A DNA stretch of 50,032 nucleotides from Gammaproteobacteria bacterium (lineage in GTDB: Bacteria > Pseudomonadota > Gammaproteobacteria > Magnimaribacterales > AG-339-G14). Made by a program: the position numbers and the translations under genes. Positions within the stretch are counted from its first letter, which is position 1, and every line of letters begins with the position of its first letter. The stretch spans positions 1 to 50,032 of the forward strand of contig QOPF01000009.1 in assembly GCA_003331625.1 (NCBI GenBank). Direction: 5' to 3'. Of this stretch, positions 25,473 to 34,147 are shown one piece after another. The notes beneath the pieces were generated by a model, which saw only the letters and a program-made list of their open reading frames with translations, ran no database searches and was not told the DNA's origin.

Positions 25473-27217
25473 GGTAATCTTATTTTATCAACCATTTGGT
25501 CTACTTCAATGGGAGGTTTTGGTGTTAAGTAAGTCACTAATAAGGCAATTATAAGATTGATCAACATGCCAATAAATCCTATACCTTCTGGCGAAATACC
25601 AAATAGCCAGTTAGCATTTGTATTTAAATCTTTAAATAAGAATTTAAAATAAATTATGTAGCTTGTTGTGAAAAAAAGCCCTGACAACATTCCTGCAATT
25701 GCTCCTTCCTTAGTTACGCGTTTAAAGAATATTCCTAAAAGTAAAGCAGGGAAAATAGTTGAGGCTGCTAAACCAAAAGCAAATGCTACTACCTGCGCTA
25801 CAAACCCAGGAGGATAGATACCAAATAATCCGGCTATTAAAATAGCAAATGCTGCTGAGCATCTTGCATAAAAAAGCTCCTGTCTTTCATTAATTTTTGG
25901 CATAAAGGTTTTTTTTAATAAATCATGAGAAATAGAAGAAGAAATAACTAGTAATAGACCGGCGGCAGTAGATAGAGCAGCTGCTAAGCCTCCAGCAGCT
26001 ACCAAGGCCATAACCCAGGCTGGTAATTTTGCTATTTCAGGGTTGGCTAATACTATTATGTCTCGATCAATGTAAACCTCATTTTGATTGTCTTTAGTTA
26101 TTGAATTATTAATCTCTCTTTCTCCTTGAGGTCCATTAGTTCCGGAAAAAATGGGCCTGCCTCCTTCAAAGGCCTCTCCAACTGAGTAATTTATTAAGCC
26201 ATCGTCATTTTTATCTTTCCAAGCAATAAGGCCAATGCTTTCCCAGTTTTTAAACCAATCTGGAGAATCAAAGTAACTTTTCTCTTGAATAGATTCAATG
26301 AAGTTTACTCTTGAAAAAGCAGCAACTGCAGGAGCTGTTGTGTAGAGCAAGGCTATAAATACTAAAGCATAACCAGCAGATTTTCTGGCATCACTAACTT
26401 TGGGAACAGTAAAAAACCTTACTATGACGTGAGGCAACCCGCCAGTTCCAAACATCAATGCTGCTGTGATACAAAATATATCTATATTGGATTTACTATT
26501 TTCTGTGTAAGCACTAAAGCCAAGGTCAATTGATATTTGATCTAGCTTGTCCAGAAGATAAGTTGAACTGTTAACTAGCGTATCTCCAAAACCTAGTTGC
26601 GGTATTGGGTTTCCAGTTATTAAAATCGAAATAAAAATTGCTGGTACTAAATAAGCAAAAATCATTACGCAATATTGTGCTACCTGAGTGTAAGTGATTC
26701 CTTTCATGCCTCCTAGAACGGCATAGAAAAAGACAACAACCATTCCGATAATAACTCCAACGTGAATTTCAACTTCTAAAAATCTTGAGAAAACTATTCC
26801 TACTCCCCGCATTTGACCTGCGACATAAGTAAAAGAGATAAAGATCAAACAGAGTACTGCAACTAACCTTGCTGTTTTTGAATAGTATCTTGTGCCGAAA
26901 AAATCAGGAACAGTGTATTGACCAAATTTTCTTAGATAAGGAGCTAATAATAATGCGAGTAATACATACCCTCCTGTCCAACCCATTAAATACACAGAGC
27001 CATCCTTGCCAAGAAATGAAATAATCCCGGCCATTGATATAAATGAAGATGCAGACATCCAATCAGCTGCAGTGGCCATGCCATTGGCAACTGGATTTAC
27101 ACCTTTTCCAGCGACATAAAATTCATTTGTAGAACTTGCTCTGGACCAAAGAGCTATTCCTATATAAACGGAAAATGTGAGCCCAACAAATAAATACGTT
27201 AAAAGCTGACTGCTCAT
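25469..27217 (-). CDS. Sodium:solute symporter family protein (ActP-like)
   Basis: A 582-residue SSS-family permease with about 13 membrane helices. EFYVAGKGVNPVANGMATAADWMSA-type sequence near 31-55 is the conserved helix-1 region with the unwound sodium site, AGQMRGVG near 113-120 and GGLAAALSTAAGLLL near 411-425 are further conserved helices. It belongs to the subgroup that pairs with DUF4212 (acetate or carboxylate permease-like), although the co-transcribed dipeptidase makes amino acids another possible cargo. A large hydrophilic loop with acidic residues (DKNDDGLINY, resembling an EF-hand) lies in the middle. Start and stop both overlap neighbours by 4 bases. Confidence 0.9.
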   Translation of the reverse strand: MSSQLLTYLFVGLTFSVYIGIALWSRASSTNEFYVAGKGVNPVANGMATAADWMSASSFISMAGIISFLGKDGSVYLMGWTGGYVLLALLLAPYLRKFGQYTVPDFFGTRYYSKTARLVAVLCLIFISFTYVAGQMRGVGIVFSRFLEVEIHVGVIIGMVVVFFYAVLGGMKGITYTQVAQYCVMIFAYLVPAIFISILITGNPIPQLGFGDTLVNSSTYLLDKLDQISIDLGFSAYTENSKSNIDIFCITAALMFGTGGLPHVIVRFFTVPKVSDARKSAGYALVFIALLYTTAPAVAAFSRVNFIESIQEKSYFDSPDWFKNWESIGLIAWKDKNDDGLINYSVGEAFEGGRPIFSGTNGPQGEREINNSITKDNQNEVYIDRDIIVLANPEIAKLPAWVMALVAAGGLAAALSTAAGLLLVISSSISHDLLKKTFMPKINERQELFYARCSAAFAILIAGLFGIYPPGFVAQVVAFAFGLAASTIFPALLLGIFFKRVTKEGAIAGMLSGLFFTTSYIIYFKFLFKDLNTNANWLFGISPEGIGFIGMLINLIIALLVTYLTPKPPIEVDQMVDKIRLP

Positions 27218-27468
27218 GTATCTTTATTATTCTCTTGAACCTTTTTTTCTATACGGCTCATACCAATTACGTAAGCAAAAATAAGCAAAACAAATCCGTA
27301 AATACTTCCTTGTTGAGCAAACCAAAAGCCTAATTTAAAGCCTCCTAAAGAGAACTGATCTAAAAAATCCGAAAGGATGATGCCAAAACCGAAAGATATT
27401 ACAAACCATATAATTAATAAAATAGTAAGAAGTTTTAAATTTGCCTTCCAATAGTCTCGTGGTGTCAT
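27214..27468 (-). CDS. DUF4212 small subunit of sodium:solute symporter
   Basis: An 84-residue protein with two membrane helices (about 13-36 and 48-70). YWKANL near the start and GGFKLGFWFAQQGSIYGFVLL are the DUF4212 signatures. The family almost always lies immediately upstream of an SSS permease, as here, with a 4-base start/stop overlap (27214-27217), and is thought to be its accessory subunit. It is the first gene of the operon and diverges from the epimerase-like gene across 63 bases. Confidence 0.88.
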   Translation of the reverse strand: MTPRDYWKANLKLLTILLIIWFVISFGFGIILSDFLDQFSLGGFKLGFWFAQQGSIYGFVLLIFAYVIGMSRIEKKVQENNKDT

Positions 27469-27531
27469 TATTTTATTAAGTTTAAAAAAATTATTATAAG
27501 ATGATTCTTTAACTATTATTAATTAAGAATT

Positions 27532-28575
27532 ATGGAAAATAAAGAAACAGTTTTGGTCACTGGCGGATCCGGCTTTATAGGAAGCCATTGCATCATAAAA
27601 TTAGCGGCTGCTGGATATAATGTAAAGGCTACTGTTAGAGATTTATCTAGAACTAATAAACTAAATCAAGTCATTCAAAATGGTTTAGAAAAGTATGAAG
27701 GACAAAAGGATTTATCTATTGATTGGAGAGTAGCAAATTTAATGGAAGACAGTGGCTGGGAAGAAGCTATGCAAGGATGTGATTACGTTTTGCACGTAGC
27801 TTCTCCGGTTGCAATGCAGCTTCCTAAGGATGAAGATGAAATGATTAGGCCTGCTGTTGATGGCACTATGAGAGTTTTAAAAGCAGCATCTAAAGCTGGC
27901 GTAAAGCGAGTAGTCATTACCTCTTCGGTAGCTTCAATAACTTACGGGACAAATAAACAAGGAAATTTTAATGAAGATGATTGGACAGATCCTTCAAGCA
28001 AAACTACTAATATTTATGCGAAATCTAAAACTTTAGCTGAAAAAGCTGCTTGGGAATTCATTGAAAGCGATTCTTCGGGAATGGAGCTTGCGACGATTCT
28101 GCCATCGATGGTTTTTGGTCCAATTTTAGAGGAAGATTTTGGAGTGAGTGTTGGCGCAGTAATAGATATGATGAATGGTAAATATCCTATAGTTCCGGAC
28201 TGGGATATGGGAGTAGTTGATGTGAGAGATGTAGCTAGCTTAGAGGTTTTAGCTATGACGAAGCCTGAAGCAGCAGGCAAAAGATTTGTATGCTCAGCTG
28301 ATAATATTTTGATGAAGGATCAAAATAATTACTTGATTGGTTTATATCCCGACCTTGCTAAACGAATTCCTACGCGTGTTCCGCCAAATTGGTTCATTAA
28401 GTTCTTATCTTTATTTATGCCTGCCTTAAAAATGACTGCAGAAAGTGTTGGAAAAGTAAGAAAGATGGATTCCTCAAGAGCTAGAGAAACTTTAGGATGG
28501 AAACCTAGAACTGCCAAAGAAGCTATAAAGTCGGCTGCGGAAAGCGCTTACGAATTTGACCTAATTAAAGACTAA
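27532..28575 (+). CDS. NAD(P)-dependent epimerase/dihydroflavonol-4-reductase-like protein
   Basis: A 347-residue extended SDR. The cofactor motif is TGGSGFIGSH (10-19), followed by the R-D-L-S-[RK]-T-N-K loop that binds NADPH in dihydroflavonol-reductase types. HVASPV near 87-92 is the family signature, SSVASI marks the catalytic serine, and Y-A-K-S-K (near 162-166) is the catalytic Tyr/Lys. Substrates in bacteria are usually unknown ketones or aldehydes. It is monocistronic and ends 16 bases before a convergent small gene. Confidence 0.88.
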   Translation: MENKETVLVTGGSGFIGSHCIIKLAAAGYNVKATVRDLSRTNKLNQVIQNGLEKYEGQKDLSIDWRVANLMEDSGWEEAMQGCDYVLHVASPVAMQLPKDEDEMIRPAVDGTMRVLKAASKAGVKRVVITSSVASITYGTNKQGNFNEDDWTDPSSKTTNIYAKSKTLAEKAAWEFIESDSSGMELATILPSMVFGPILEEDFGVSVGAVIDMMNGKYPIVPDWDMGVVDVRDVASLEVLAMTKPEAAGKRFVCSADNILMKDQNNYLIGLYPDLAKRIPTRVPPNWFIKFLSLFMPALKMTAESVGKVRKMDSSRARETLGWKPRTAKEAIKSAAESAYEFDLIKD

Positions 28576-28591
28576 ATAATTACTTTCATCT

Positions 28592-28771
28592 TTATGAATC
28601 TAACTTATTTTCTTCAACCCAAAATTCTTCAAAATATTCTCCTTTATGAGGGGTCTTTTTGTATAAAGAAGTGTAATAACCACCAAAGATTTTTCCATCC
28701 TGGATGTCTGAAGATGCTCTGACATCACCAATTTGAAAAGGCTTGCCGGTATCAGGGTTTATACGTTTCAT
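28592..28771 (-). CDS. Small hypothetical protein, 59 residues
   Basis: I translated this frame by hand: MKRINPDTGKPFQIGDVR at the start, SSDIQDGKIFGGYY in the middle and FEEFWVEENKLDS at the end. It is soluble, uses common codons and fits neatly between neighbours: 16 bases from the convergent reductase stop and 6 bases after the 71-residue membrane protein's stop. NPDTGKPF followed by GDVR looks like a conserved motif of short uncharacterised proteins rather than random sequence. No function is known. Confidence 0.6.
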   Translation of the reverse strand: MKRINPDTGKPFQIGDVRASSDIQDGKIFGGYYTSLYKKTPHKGEYFEEFWVEENKLDS

Positions 28772-28777
28772 TTATTT

Positions 28778-28993
28778 TTAACCTGAAATCATACTGCTTA
28801 ATAAATTCAAGCCAAGATAAGTTAAAAAGCCTATCGATAAAGAACCAATGAATAACATCAATGCAACTGAAACAATTTCTGTCCATAGCCATATTGTTTT
28901 TTTATCGTCATTAAGACGAATGTATATTTCAACTGCACCAAAGCAAATGGCAAACAATGTTGCCAGCAAGACAATTACAATTACTTCATCCAT
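28778..28993 (-). CDS. Small two-helix membrane protein
   Basis: A 71-residue protein with two hydrophobic helices (about 3-26 and 40-66) joined by a charged stretch RLNDDKKTIW. It is preceded by the MBL gene (stop at 29004) after 10 bases and followed by the 59-residue gene, so the block from the amine oxidase to here may be one transcript. No family recognised. Confidence 0.6.
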   Translation of the reverse strand: MDEVIVIVLLATLFAICFGAVEIYIRLNDDKKTIWLWTEIVSVALMLFIGSLSIGFLTYLGLNLLSSMISG

Positions 28994-29003
28994 TTATCAA
29001 TTA

Positions 29004-30722
29004 TTAACTATTTAAGGTTTTATGGTCAAAACAAGTGAAGAATTTTTTTACTTCTTCTTCTTGCTCGGTTTCAATAGCTTTCTCATCTAACGCTTCCGAT
29101 AAAGTTTTTTTTCCGCTTAAAATATCAAACCAACAATCCTCGTTAACAGAGATACTAAGGTTAGGTTTTGTTTCTTTACATACTACAGCTACAGAGTTTC
29201 TCAGCGAATAAAAGACGTTTTCGACTTTGTTAAAATTAATCTTAATTGTCAGATCCAGACCATCAGCTTTTTCAGGAATTAACAAAACTCTTAATAAACT
29301 CAAAGAATCAGCAGGTGAGCGTCTGCAGAGATCTTTTTTGTTAAAACGATGTCGTCTGAATCGACTTAGGTTAAGGGACTCATCTAATTCTAACGCCCTT
29401 GTTATACACCAATTACGAATGTTTGCTGCAGATGTAGAATAGGCCACTCCCCTCAACGAAGTTGCCAAGCGCTTTCTATCTTCGGGTTCGCCCGCATCTG
29501 CTGTTCCTTGATCATTTAATTCAGAACGAACCAACCAAGAAGATAATTCAATAGCCCAGCGAAAATCTTCTTCTTTTAAAGAATTATCGATAATTTCTCT
29601 AACTTTATTTTTTCCACCGAAACCTTCTATCAATCGTTTGGAACGTTCGGGCGAAGGAACTGGAAAAAGATTAGCTTCGTCTTCGTCAAACCAACCAAAA
29701 AGTCCTGTGTAAATTTGTCTTACGTGATGCTCAACAACTCCATATAGCTGTTGCGTTGTGTAATGTTTTTTGAAGTGCTTAGGAAGTTTTATTGTTGCGA
29801 TAGTCTCGTTGAGAGTTAAGCCGAGATTGGCGCACCTTACAGTCTGATCCCATAGAAACTGCATGGTATCTCGGTAGTTAATAATACATTTTTTTATTTC
29901 TGTTTCTCCTAAAATTGGCGGTCCATGTGCACCAATAAGATTCTTAGCGCCTAATTCTGCTAGTTGGTCTAAACCTTTCATCAAAATACGCGGATCTCGA
30001 TACTCTTCGCCTCTAATCGCAAACACATTGAACAAAACAGGCCACAAAAGATTATTGATAGCTAATTTCAATTCTGGAAACCAAACAGTTATTGAATCCG
30101 TTGCATCGGATGGCGCTGGGTAAAACTCTACCTTCAGCCCTGCGATTTTAGTTTTTGTGGGCTCATCAAAAGTATTTTTTGGAGGAATATAACCATTAGT
30201 GAAAGGAGCATGCTCTGGATTTCGAAAAAAATTTCCTAAGCCAAGATTAACAACACCATCAGGTCCTTCCTGAGGCATGGAAGTAGCAAATTGATGAGCT
30301 AAACCTCGCGTTACCCTTGGTGCAATTTCTCCACCAAATCTATTTAAATTTGCTTGGATGCCAGAATGTCCCCAAATTGGGAGGTTCTTATTTTCTTCTA
30401 TTAAAGTTTGGGTTCCGCCTACATAGTGAAAATGGGTATAAATACACCCTGCTATTGGAGCTTTAGTTTGTTTTCTAACCTCCGCTAAAGCGAACTTCAT
30501 TTCTTGGTTACTTTCGCCAGTATCAATACAAATTAAGCCCTTAGGTCCTTCGACAAAGGATTGATTAGAAAGTCCGTTTCCTATTAATGACCAGGCCTTG
30601 TCGCCGACCTTATAAAGTTTTTTTTCTAAGCGTTTGCTGTGCTCTATAGTTTCTGGATGAGCTAGCTGTCCTTTTGGTCCGGTTTGAGTAATTCCAGGCT
30701 CAAAAGAATCATCGATACTCAT
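29004..30722 (-). CDS. Alkyl-sulfatase-like MBL-fold protein with degenerate metal site
   Basis: A 572-residue protein with the layout of SdsA1/BDS1 alkyl sulfatases: an MBL domain (about 40-285), a helical dimerisation region (HHVRQIYTGLFGWFDEDEANLFP near 335-357 is its signature), and an SCP2-like C-terminus (about 450-570). The metal motif is altered. Where the family has T-H-x-H-x-D-H, this protein has THFHYVG: H97 and H99 are kept, but Asp and the third His are V101 and G102. The later N/E-T-H-T segment is also unlike the family (NNLLWPVLFN), while a late His (GAHGPP) remains. It has no signal peptide. Whether it is a hydrolase at all is uncertain. It lies 3 bases after the amine oxidase gene. 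Confidence 0.82.
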   Translation of the reverse strand: MSIDDSFEPGITQTGPKGQLAHPETIEHSKRLEKKLYKVGDKAWSLIGNGLSNQSFVEGPKGLICIDTGESNQEMKFALAEVRKQTKAPIAGCIYTHFHYVGGTQTLIEENKNLPIWGHSGIQANLNRFGGEIAPRVTRGLAHQFATSMPQEGPDGVVNLGLGNFFRNPEHAPFTNGYIPPKNTFDEPTKTKIAGLKVEFYPAPSDATDSITVWFPELKLAINNLLWPVLFNVFAIRGEEYRDPRILMKGLDQLAELGAKNLIGAHGPPILGETEIKKCIINYRDTMQFLWDQTVRCANLGLTLNETIATIKLPKHFKKHYTTQQLYGVVEHHVRQIYTGLFGWFDEDEANLFPVPSPERSKRLIEGFGGKNKVREIIDNSLKEEDFRWAIELSSWLVRSELNDQGTADAGEPEDRKRLATSLRGVAYSTSAANIRNWCITRALELDESLNLSRFRRHRFNKKDLCRRSPADSLSLLRVLLIPEKADGLDLTIKINFNKVENVFYSLRNSVAVVCKETKPNLSISVNEDCWFDILSGKKTLSEALDEKAIETEQEEEVKKFFTCFDHKTLNS

Positions 30723-30725
30723 AAC

Positions 30726-32642
30726 TTATGATTTGTTGCTCTTAGATTTTTTAGAACAAGATGGCGGTAGATTAATTGTCGGGTTTTGATCAAAAAAGCC
30801 AACAGGTATTAAATGAAAACCGCAATACTCAACTGGCATTACTGGCCAATCTTCAGGACGGGGTACATGAGTTACGCCAAAGGTATGCCAAGTTACTAAA
30901 TCACACTCACTTATATCTCGATCAGAAGCTGTCATTTCATCTAAGCCGCCTTCGCCTGAGTGCATAACTGTGTGCCTACCGCCTCCAGATCTTTCTTCGC
31001 TTTTGAAAGGCGTTCCCCAAAGGTTATGTTTTGCAAAAGATGCGCGTTTACCGGCAGGTGAATCAGAATGCGATAATAATGTAGGCGTGTTTCCTAAAAG
31101 AACTTTGTAGGCAGTTGGGGCGCCTATCTTATTTAATTTATTTGGATTAATAATTTTCCAAGTTCTACTTTTTTCAGGAGAAATATCTCTTTTTGCATCT
31201 CCCTCTTTAGTTAGATGTGTTGCAACTGCTTTAAATTGAGTGCCATGAGGATTTTCTTCACCGATTGGTAAGGCTTCTACATTAGTTTCAAATAACTGAT
31301 TAGCGCCTCCATCCAAATCCCAATCTATTCGCATATTGAATAAATGTTGGTGAATAGGAGAAGCTAATTCATCAGTAATTTTGAAATCTTGACCTTGTTT
31401 GTGAATATCTTGGTGATAGGCGCTGATGCCTATTATGCCGGTCAATTTAATTTCTAATTGTACCGTCCCATCTAGATAGAGATACCAGAAAATTCCATAA
31501 TCGTAATTCCCTATTGTTGAAAGAGAGCTAATAACTAAACGACGCGATCTTCTTACTTCGTTATAGCCCATCATAGTGGCATCAGTATGTTTCCATTGAA
31601 TTCCAAAATCTTCTTCGTGTAAGCAGATAGCATTTTCGATTGTTTCTACTGAACCATCGAAAGTTAATTTGTGGGTATCAAAGTAATAAATTTCCCCCAA
31701 ACAGTCGCATCCAAGAGTTAAAGAATTAGCCATGGTACCAAAAGCAAATTCTGTTCCATCATGAACCGCTTTCCAAGAATGCATGGGGTCGGAAGAGCCA
31801 TATGGGACCACCATATCCGACATCCCGGCTCTAAAGAAAATTGGTCTATCATTTAAAGAAAGCTCATGAAGAACCAAGCCTTCTATGGGATCAATTGATA
31901 CCCTTGTTTTCCAGCCTTCCCATGAAACTTGATTCCCTTGAACAGAAAAACCTGTGCCTTCTGGTTGTGTTATTGAAATTTCCTTAGGGTTATCTCTTAG
32001 ATTTTCTTGCCCATCAGCATCGTATCTTGCGTGAGTCTTCGGCACATCAACCAAACCATGATCTTCAATTTCAACAACTTTTTTTTCGGTCAAGTCTATG
32101 TGAGCAATTAGACCTTGAATCGGTCTTGCGTATGCATTGTCCTTTGGACTATCTTTCAAAAAAGATATCGCTTTGAGAGCCCTGTTTCCTTTTTTTATAT
32201 TTTTATTAACAAATCCGCCGCCTGGCCATGGATCTATGTGAATGAGACTTAAATCTGTAATACCTCTCTTTTCCAAAGCCTTTTGATAATCAGAATCTTC
32301 CAAAGTTAGTTGAATAGCAGAATATATTTCAGTCAGAGTATAAGTAGGCCCTGCATCATTAGATATTTTTGATAAGTCTAATAGTTTTTTTTCGACCAAA
32401 TCAATTTCAGCCTCAAATCCTTCAGAATTTTCATCTACACCGACAATCTTTACTCTTCTTTCTAATTCCTCTGTTAAGGATAAACTCCTCAGAGTTGCCT
32501 TTTCAGGCTCTTCTAAAACTATATAACTAAAAGATGAGTTCTCGTGTTTTGGATTGTCTTTTTTTAAAATCGTTACAGCACTTTCTATCTCAGATCGATT
32601 TAGCATATCTAAGGGATGCTTATTATTTTCTTGCATAGACAA
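30726..32642 (-). CDS. Copper-containing primary amine oxidase
   Basis: A 638-residue copper amine oxidase, which oxidises primary amines to aldehydes with release of ammonia and hydrogen peroxide. The TPQ-forming tyrosine is Y380 in GNYDYG. The copper ligands include H431 and H433 in HQHLFNMR and a third His near residue 590 in WHTFGVTH. The catalytic Asp is likely D285 in PYGSSDP. N2/N3-like domains precede the catalytic domain. There is no signal peptide, so it is cytoplasmic or intracellular, as in some actinobacterial members. The close coupling with the downstream MBL protein (3-base gap) suggests a shared pathway. Confidence 0.93.
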   Translation of the reverse strand: MSMQENNKHPLDMLNRSEIESAVTILKKDNPKHENSSFSYIVLEEPEKATLRSLSLTEELERRVKIVGVDENSEGFEAEIDLVEKKLLDLSKISNDAGPTYTLTEIYSAIQLTLEDSDYQKALEKRGITDLSLIHIDPWPGGGFVNKNIKKGNRALKAISFLKDSPKDNAYARPIQGLIAHIDLTEKKVVEIEDHGLVDVPKTHARYDADGQENLRDNPKEISITQPEGTGFSVQGNQVSWEGWKTRVSIDPIEGLVLHELSLNDRPIFFRAGMSDMVVPYGSSDPMHSWKAVHDGTEFAFGTMANSLTLGCDCLGEIYYFDTHKLTFDGSVETIENAICLHEEDFGIQWKHTDATMMGYNEVRRSRRLVISSLSTIGNYDYGIFWYLYLDGTVQLEIKLTGIIGISAYHQDIHKQGQDFKITDELASPIHQHLFNMRIDWDLDGGANQLFETNVEALPIGEENPHGTQFKAVATHLTKEGDAKRDISPEKSRTWKIINPNKLNKIGAPTAYKVLLGNTPTLLSHSDSPAGKRASFAKHNLWGTPFKSEERSGGGRHTVMHSGEGGLDEMTASDRDISECDLVTWHTFGVTHVPRPEDWPVMPVEYCGFHLIPVGFFDQNPTINLPPSCSKKSKSNKS

Positions 32643-32694
32643 AAGTATATAAGATTAATTTTATTTAAAGGTTATGAATTGAAACTTTAAAAAA

Positions 32695-32982
32695 TTAATT
32701 ATTTTTATTTGCTTCGTAGGTTTTTGATTTTTTTGTACTAGACCCTTTCACTACAGAACCTCTTTTAAGAATTTCATCATATTTTACGCAATCAAATTCT
32801 CTAAACTTCATATAATCTTTAAGCATATCTTTTTTATTAAAACTTATTGCAGAGCGATAAATAAGAAAACATGCATCAAATTCCGTAAGGTCTTTAAAAG
32901 GAATTGTTTCTTTTTCCTGTTGGGAGGAAACACATGAGACCAGTATTAAGAAAAATAAGACTGAGTATTTTTTTATGAACAT
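32695..32982 (-). CDS. Small lipoprotein, 95 residues
   Basis: The signal peptide ends in LVSC (Cys17) followed by VSSQQEKE. The mature part has two further cysteines (DACF and FDCV) that could pair, an arginine/lysine-rich middle and a basic tail STKKSKTYEANKN. No family is recognised. It is located 52 bases upstream of the amine oxidase and reads in the same direction; it may or may not share its transcript. Confidence 0.55.
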   Translation of the reverse strand: MFIKKYSVLFFLILVSCVSSQQEKETIPFKDLTEFDACFLIYRSAISFNKKDMLKDYMKFREFDCVKYDEILKRGSVVKGSSTKKSKTYEANKNN

Positions 32983-33057
32983 AGATTATCAAAAATATAT
33001 TTTTTACAATTTTAAAGAATTGGATAAATTTTTTAAAGAGCAGATAATCGTAAGTAT

Positions 33058-33219
33058 ATGGATAGAAACGAACGGTTATGCCGATCAATCCATGCAAGAG
33101 AAAGAAGGGCTCGTTTGAAAAAAACGCTCTCGCAAAGAAGCGACAATTTACATGCCCATCTTGATAGATTGAGACATAAAAAAAGAAAATTTCACTATAA
33201 ACATCCTTTAGTTCATTGA
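33058..33219 (+). CDS. Possible small basic protein, 53 residues
   Basis: Hand translation of 33058-33219 gives MDRNERLCRSIHARERRARL, then KKTLSQRSDNLHAHLDRLRH and KKRKFHYKHPLVH. It is extremely rich in Arg, Lys and His (about half the residues), and has no membrane segment. It fills most of the gap between two leftward genes and stops 13 bases before the convergent gene's end. No good ribosome site precedes it. It resembles small nucleic-acid-binding proteins in charge only. It could be an unannotated gene or a chance frame. Confidence 0.4.
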   Translation: MDRNERLCRSIHARERRARLKKTLSQRSDNLHAHLDRLRHKKRKFHYKHPLVH

Positions 33220-33232
33220 AAACTTAAGATGT

Positions 33233-34102
33233 TCAAGAGGTTGTTCTGGCTTCCTCGTCTTTAATCATTTTGATCAAAGGCTTTAAATGCATTGAATCTT
33301 CTTTTCCAAAAACACTGTTGATGTCACCGTATTCTTTGTCGCCAAGAAAATTTAATATGCCTATCTTATAACTATCTCTGCCTTTTAATAACTTCCAATA
33401 TTTAGAGAGGTTGGGAAGCTCTTCTAGATCTAACAACTTATCCAACTTAACATCTGTCAAGCGATGAAAACAACACATTAAGTTGATGTCTATGTGAGAA
33501 AACTTTCCAAGAAAGAAAGGTCCAGACTCAGCTAAATTAGTTTCAATCTCCATCAAACTTTTTGCTAAAACTTTATAAGATTGTGCTGCAACTGGTTTTT
33601 GAATATTAAAAAACTTCATAACCAAAAAAAATCTACCTCTTTCTCTAAAAGGGTGATTCCAGAAAACCTTTATAGTTTGAAAGACAGATAAATATTTTTG
33701 AATCATTTTGTTTATTAAAATCAATGAAAAAGGCGGTATCGCTGTGCCCAATGATTTTCCAAAAGGAACACCATCTGTCAAAGTTGTTTCTTCTACCCAA
33801 GCGTTTAATTTTTCTTGATCAACATCATCGGGCCATAAATCAATATTAATGTCACCGGACAAGGAATTTATTCTTTTAATAATGTTTGTGCTCTCTAAGA
33901 CGATTTCTCCATCGAGATCTAGAGACGGCACGATGCCTTTGGGGTTTATGGCCAGATATTCTGGAGAAAGGTTTTCCGCTTCAGGATATTGATCGCACAG
34001 TTTTATTAATTTACTTTCGTATGAAAGACCTTTTTCTGCCAAAGCAACGCGAACCATCTGACTACATAGTGACCACCTCGCATGATAGAGCTTTAACTTA
34101 AT
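33233..34102 (-). CDS. Glutathione S-transferase family protein, apparent ATT start
   Basis: The thioredoxin-like GST N-domain is only complete if translation starts at ATT (34100-34102): then KLKLYHARWSLCSQMVRVAL gives the usual first strand and helix with the S/C active-site region. The first ATG (34055-34057) would remove the first strand and the catalytic residue. NPKGIVPSLDLDG is the cis-proline region and ESTNII the glutathione gamma-glutamyl site (E-S). The C-domain is all-helical. Full length is 289 residues, a little long for the family. It follows the SGNH hydrolase by 45 bases in the same direction. Either a rare ATT start or a degraded start codon explains the case. Confidence 0.78.
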   Translation of the reverse strand: MKLKLYHARWSLCSQMVRVALAEKGLSYESKLIKLCDQYPEAENLSPEYLAINPKGIVPSLDLDGEIVLESTNIIKRINSLSGDINIDLWPDDVDQEKLNAWVEETTLTDGVPFGKSLGTAIPPFSLILINKMIQKYLSVFQTIKVFWNHPFRERGRFFLVMKFFNIQKPVAAQSYKVLAKSLMEIETNLAESGPFFLGKFSHIDINLMCCFHRLTDVKLDKLLDLEELPNLSKYWKLLKGRDSYKIGILNFLGDKEYGDINSVFGKEDSMHLKPLIKMIKDEEARTTS

Positions 34103-34147
34103 GTGAGTAACCCGCCTTCTCTAAAAATAGAATAAAGTTGTGTATTT

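Noticed and set aside
32643-32694. Operator upstream of the amine oxidase
   Set aside because: No palindrome or promoter motif above background could be seen in this short AT-rich gap.
33886-34101. 71-residue rightward frame in the GST region
   Set aside because: It is antisense to the GST frame, has no ribosome site and no protein-like composition; the GST reading explains the same bases.
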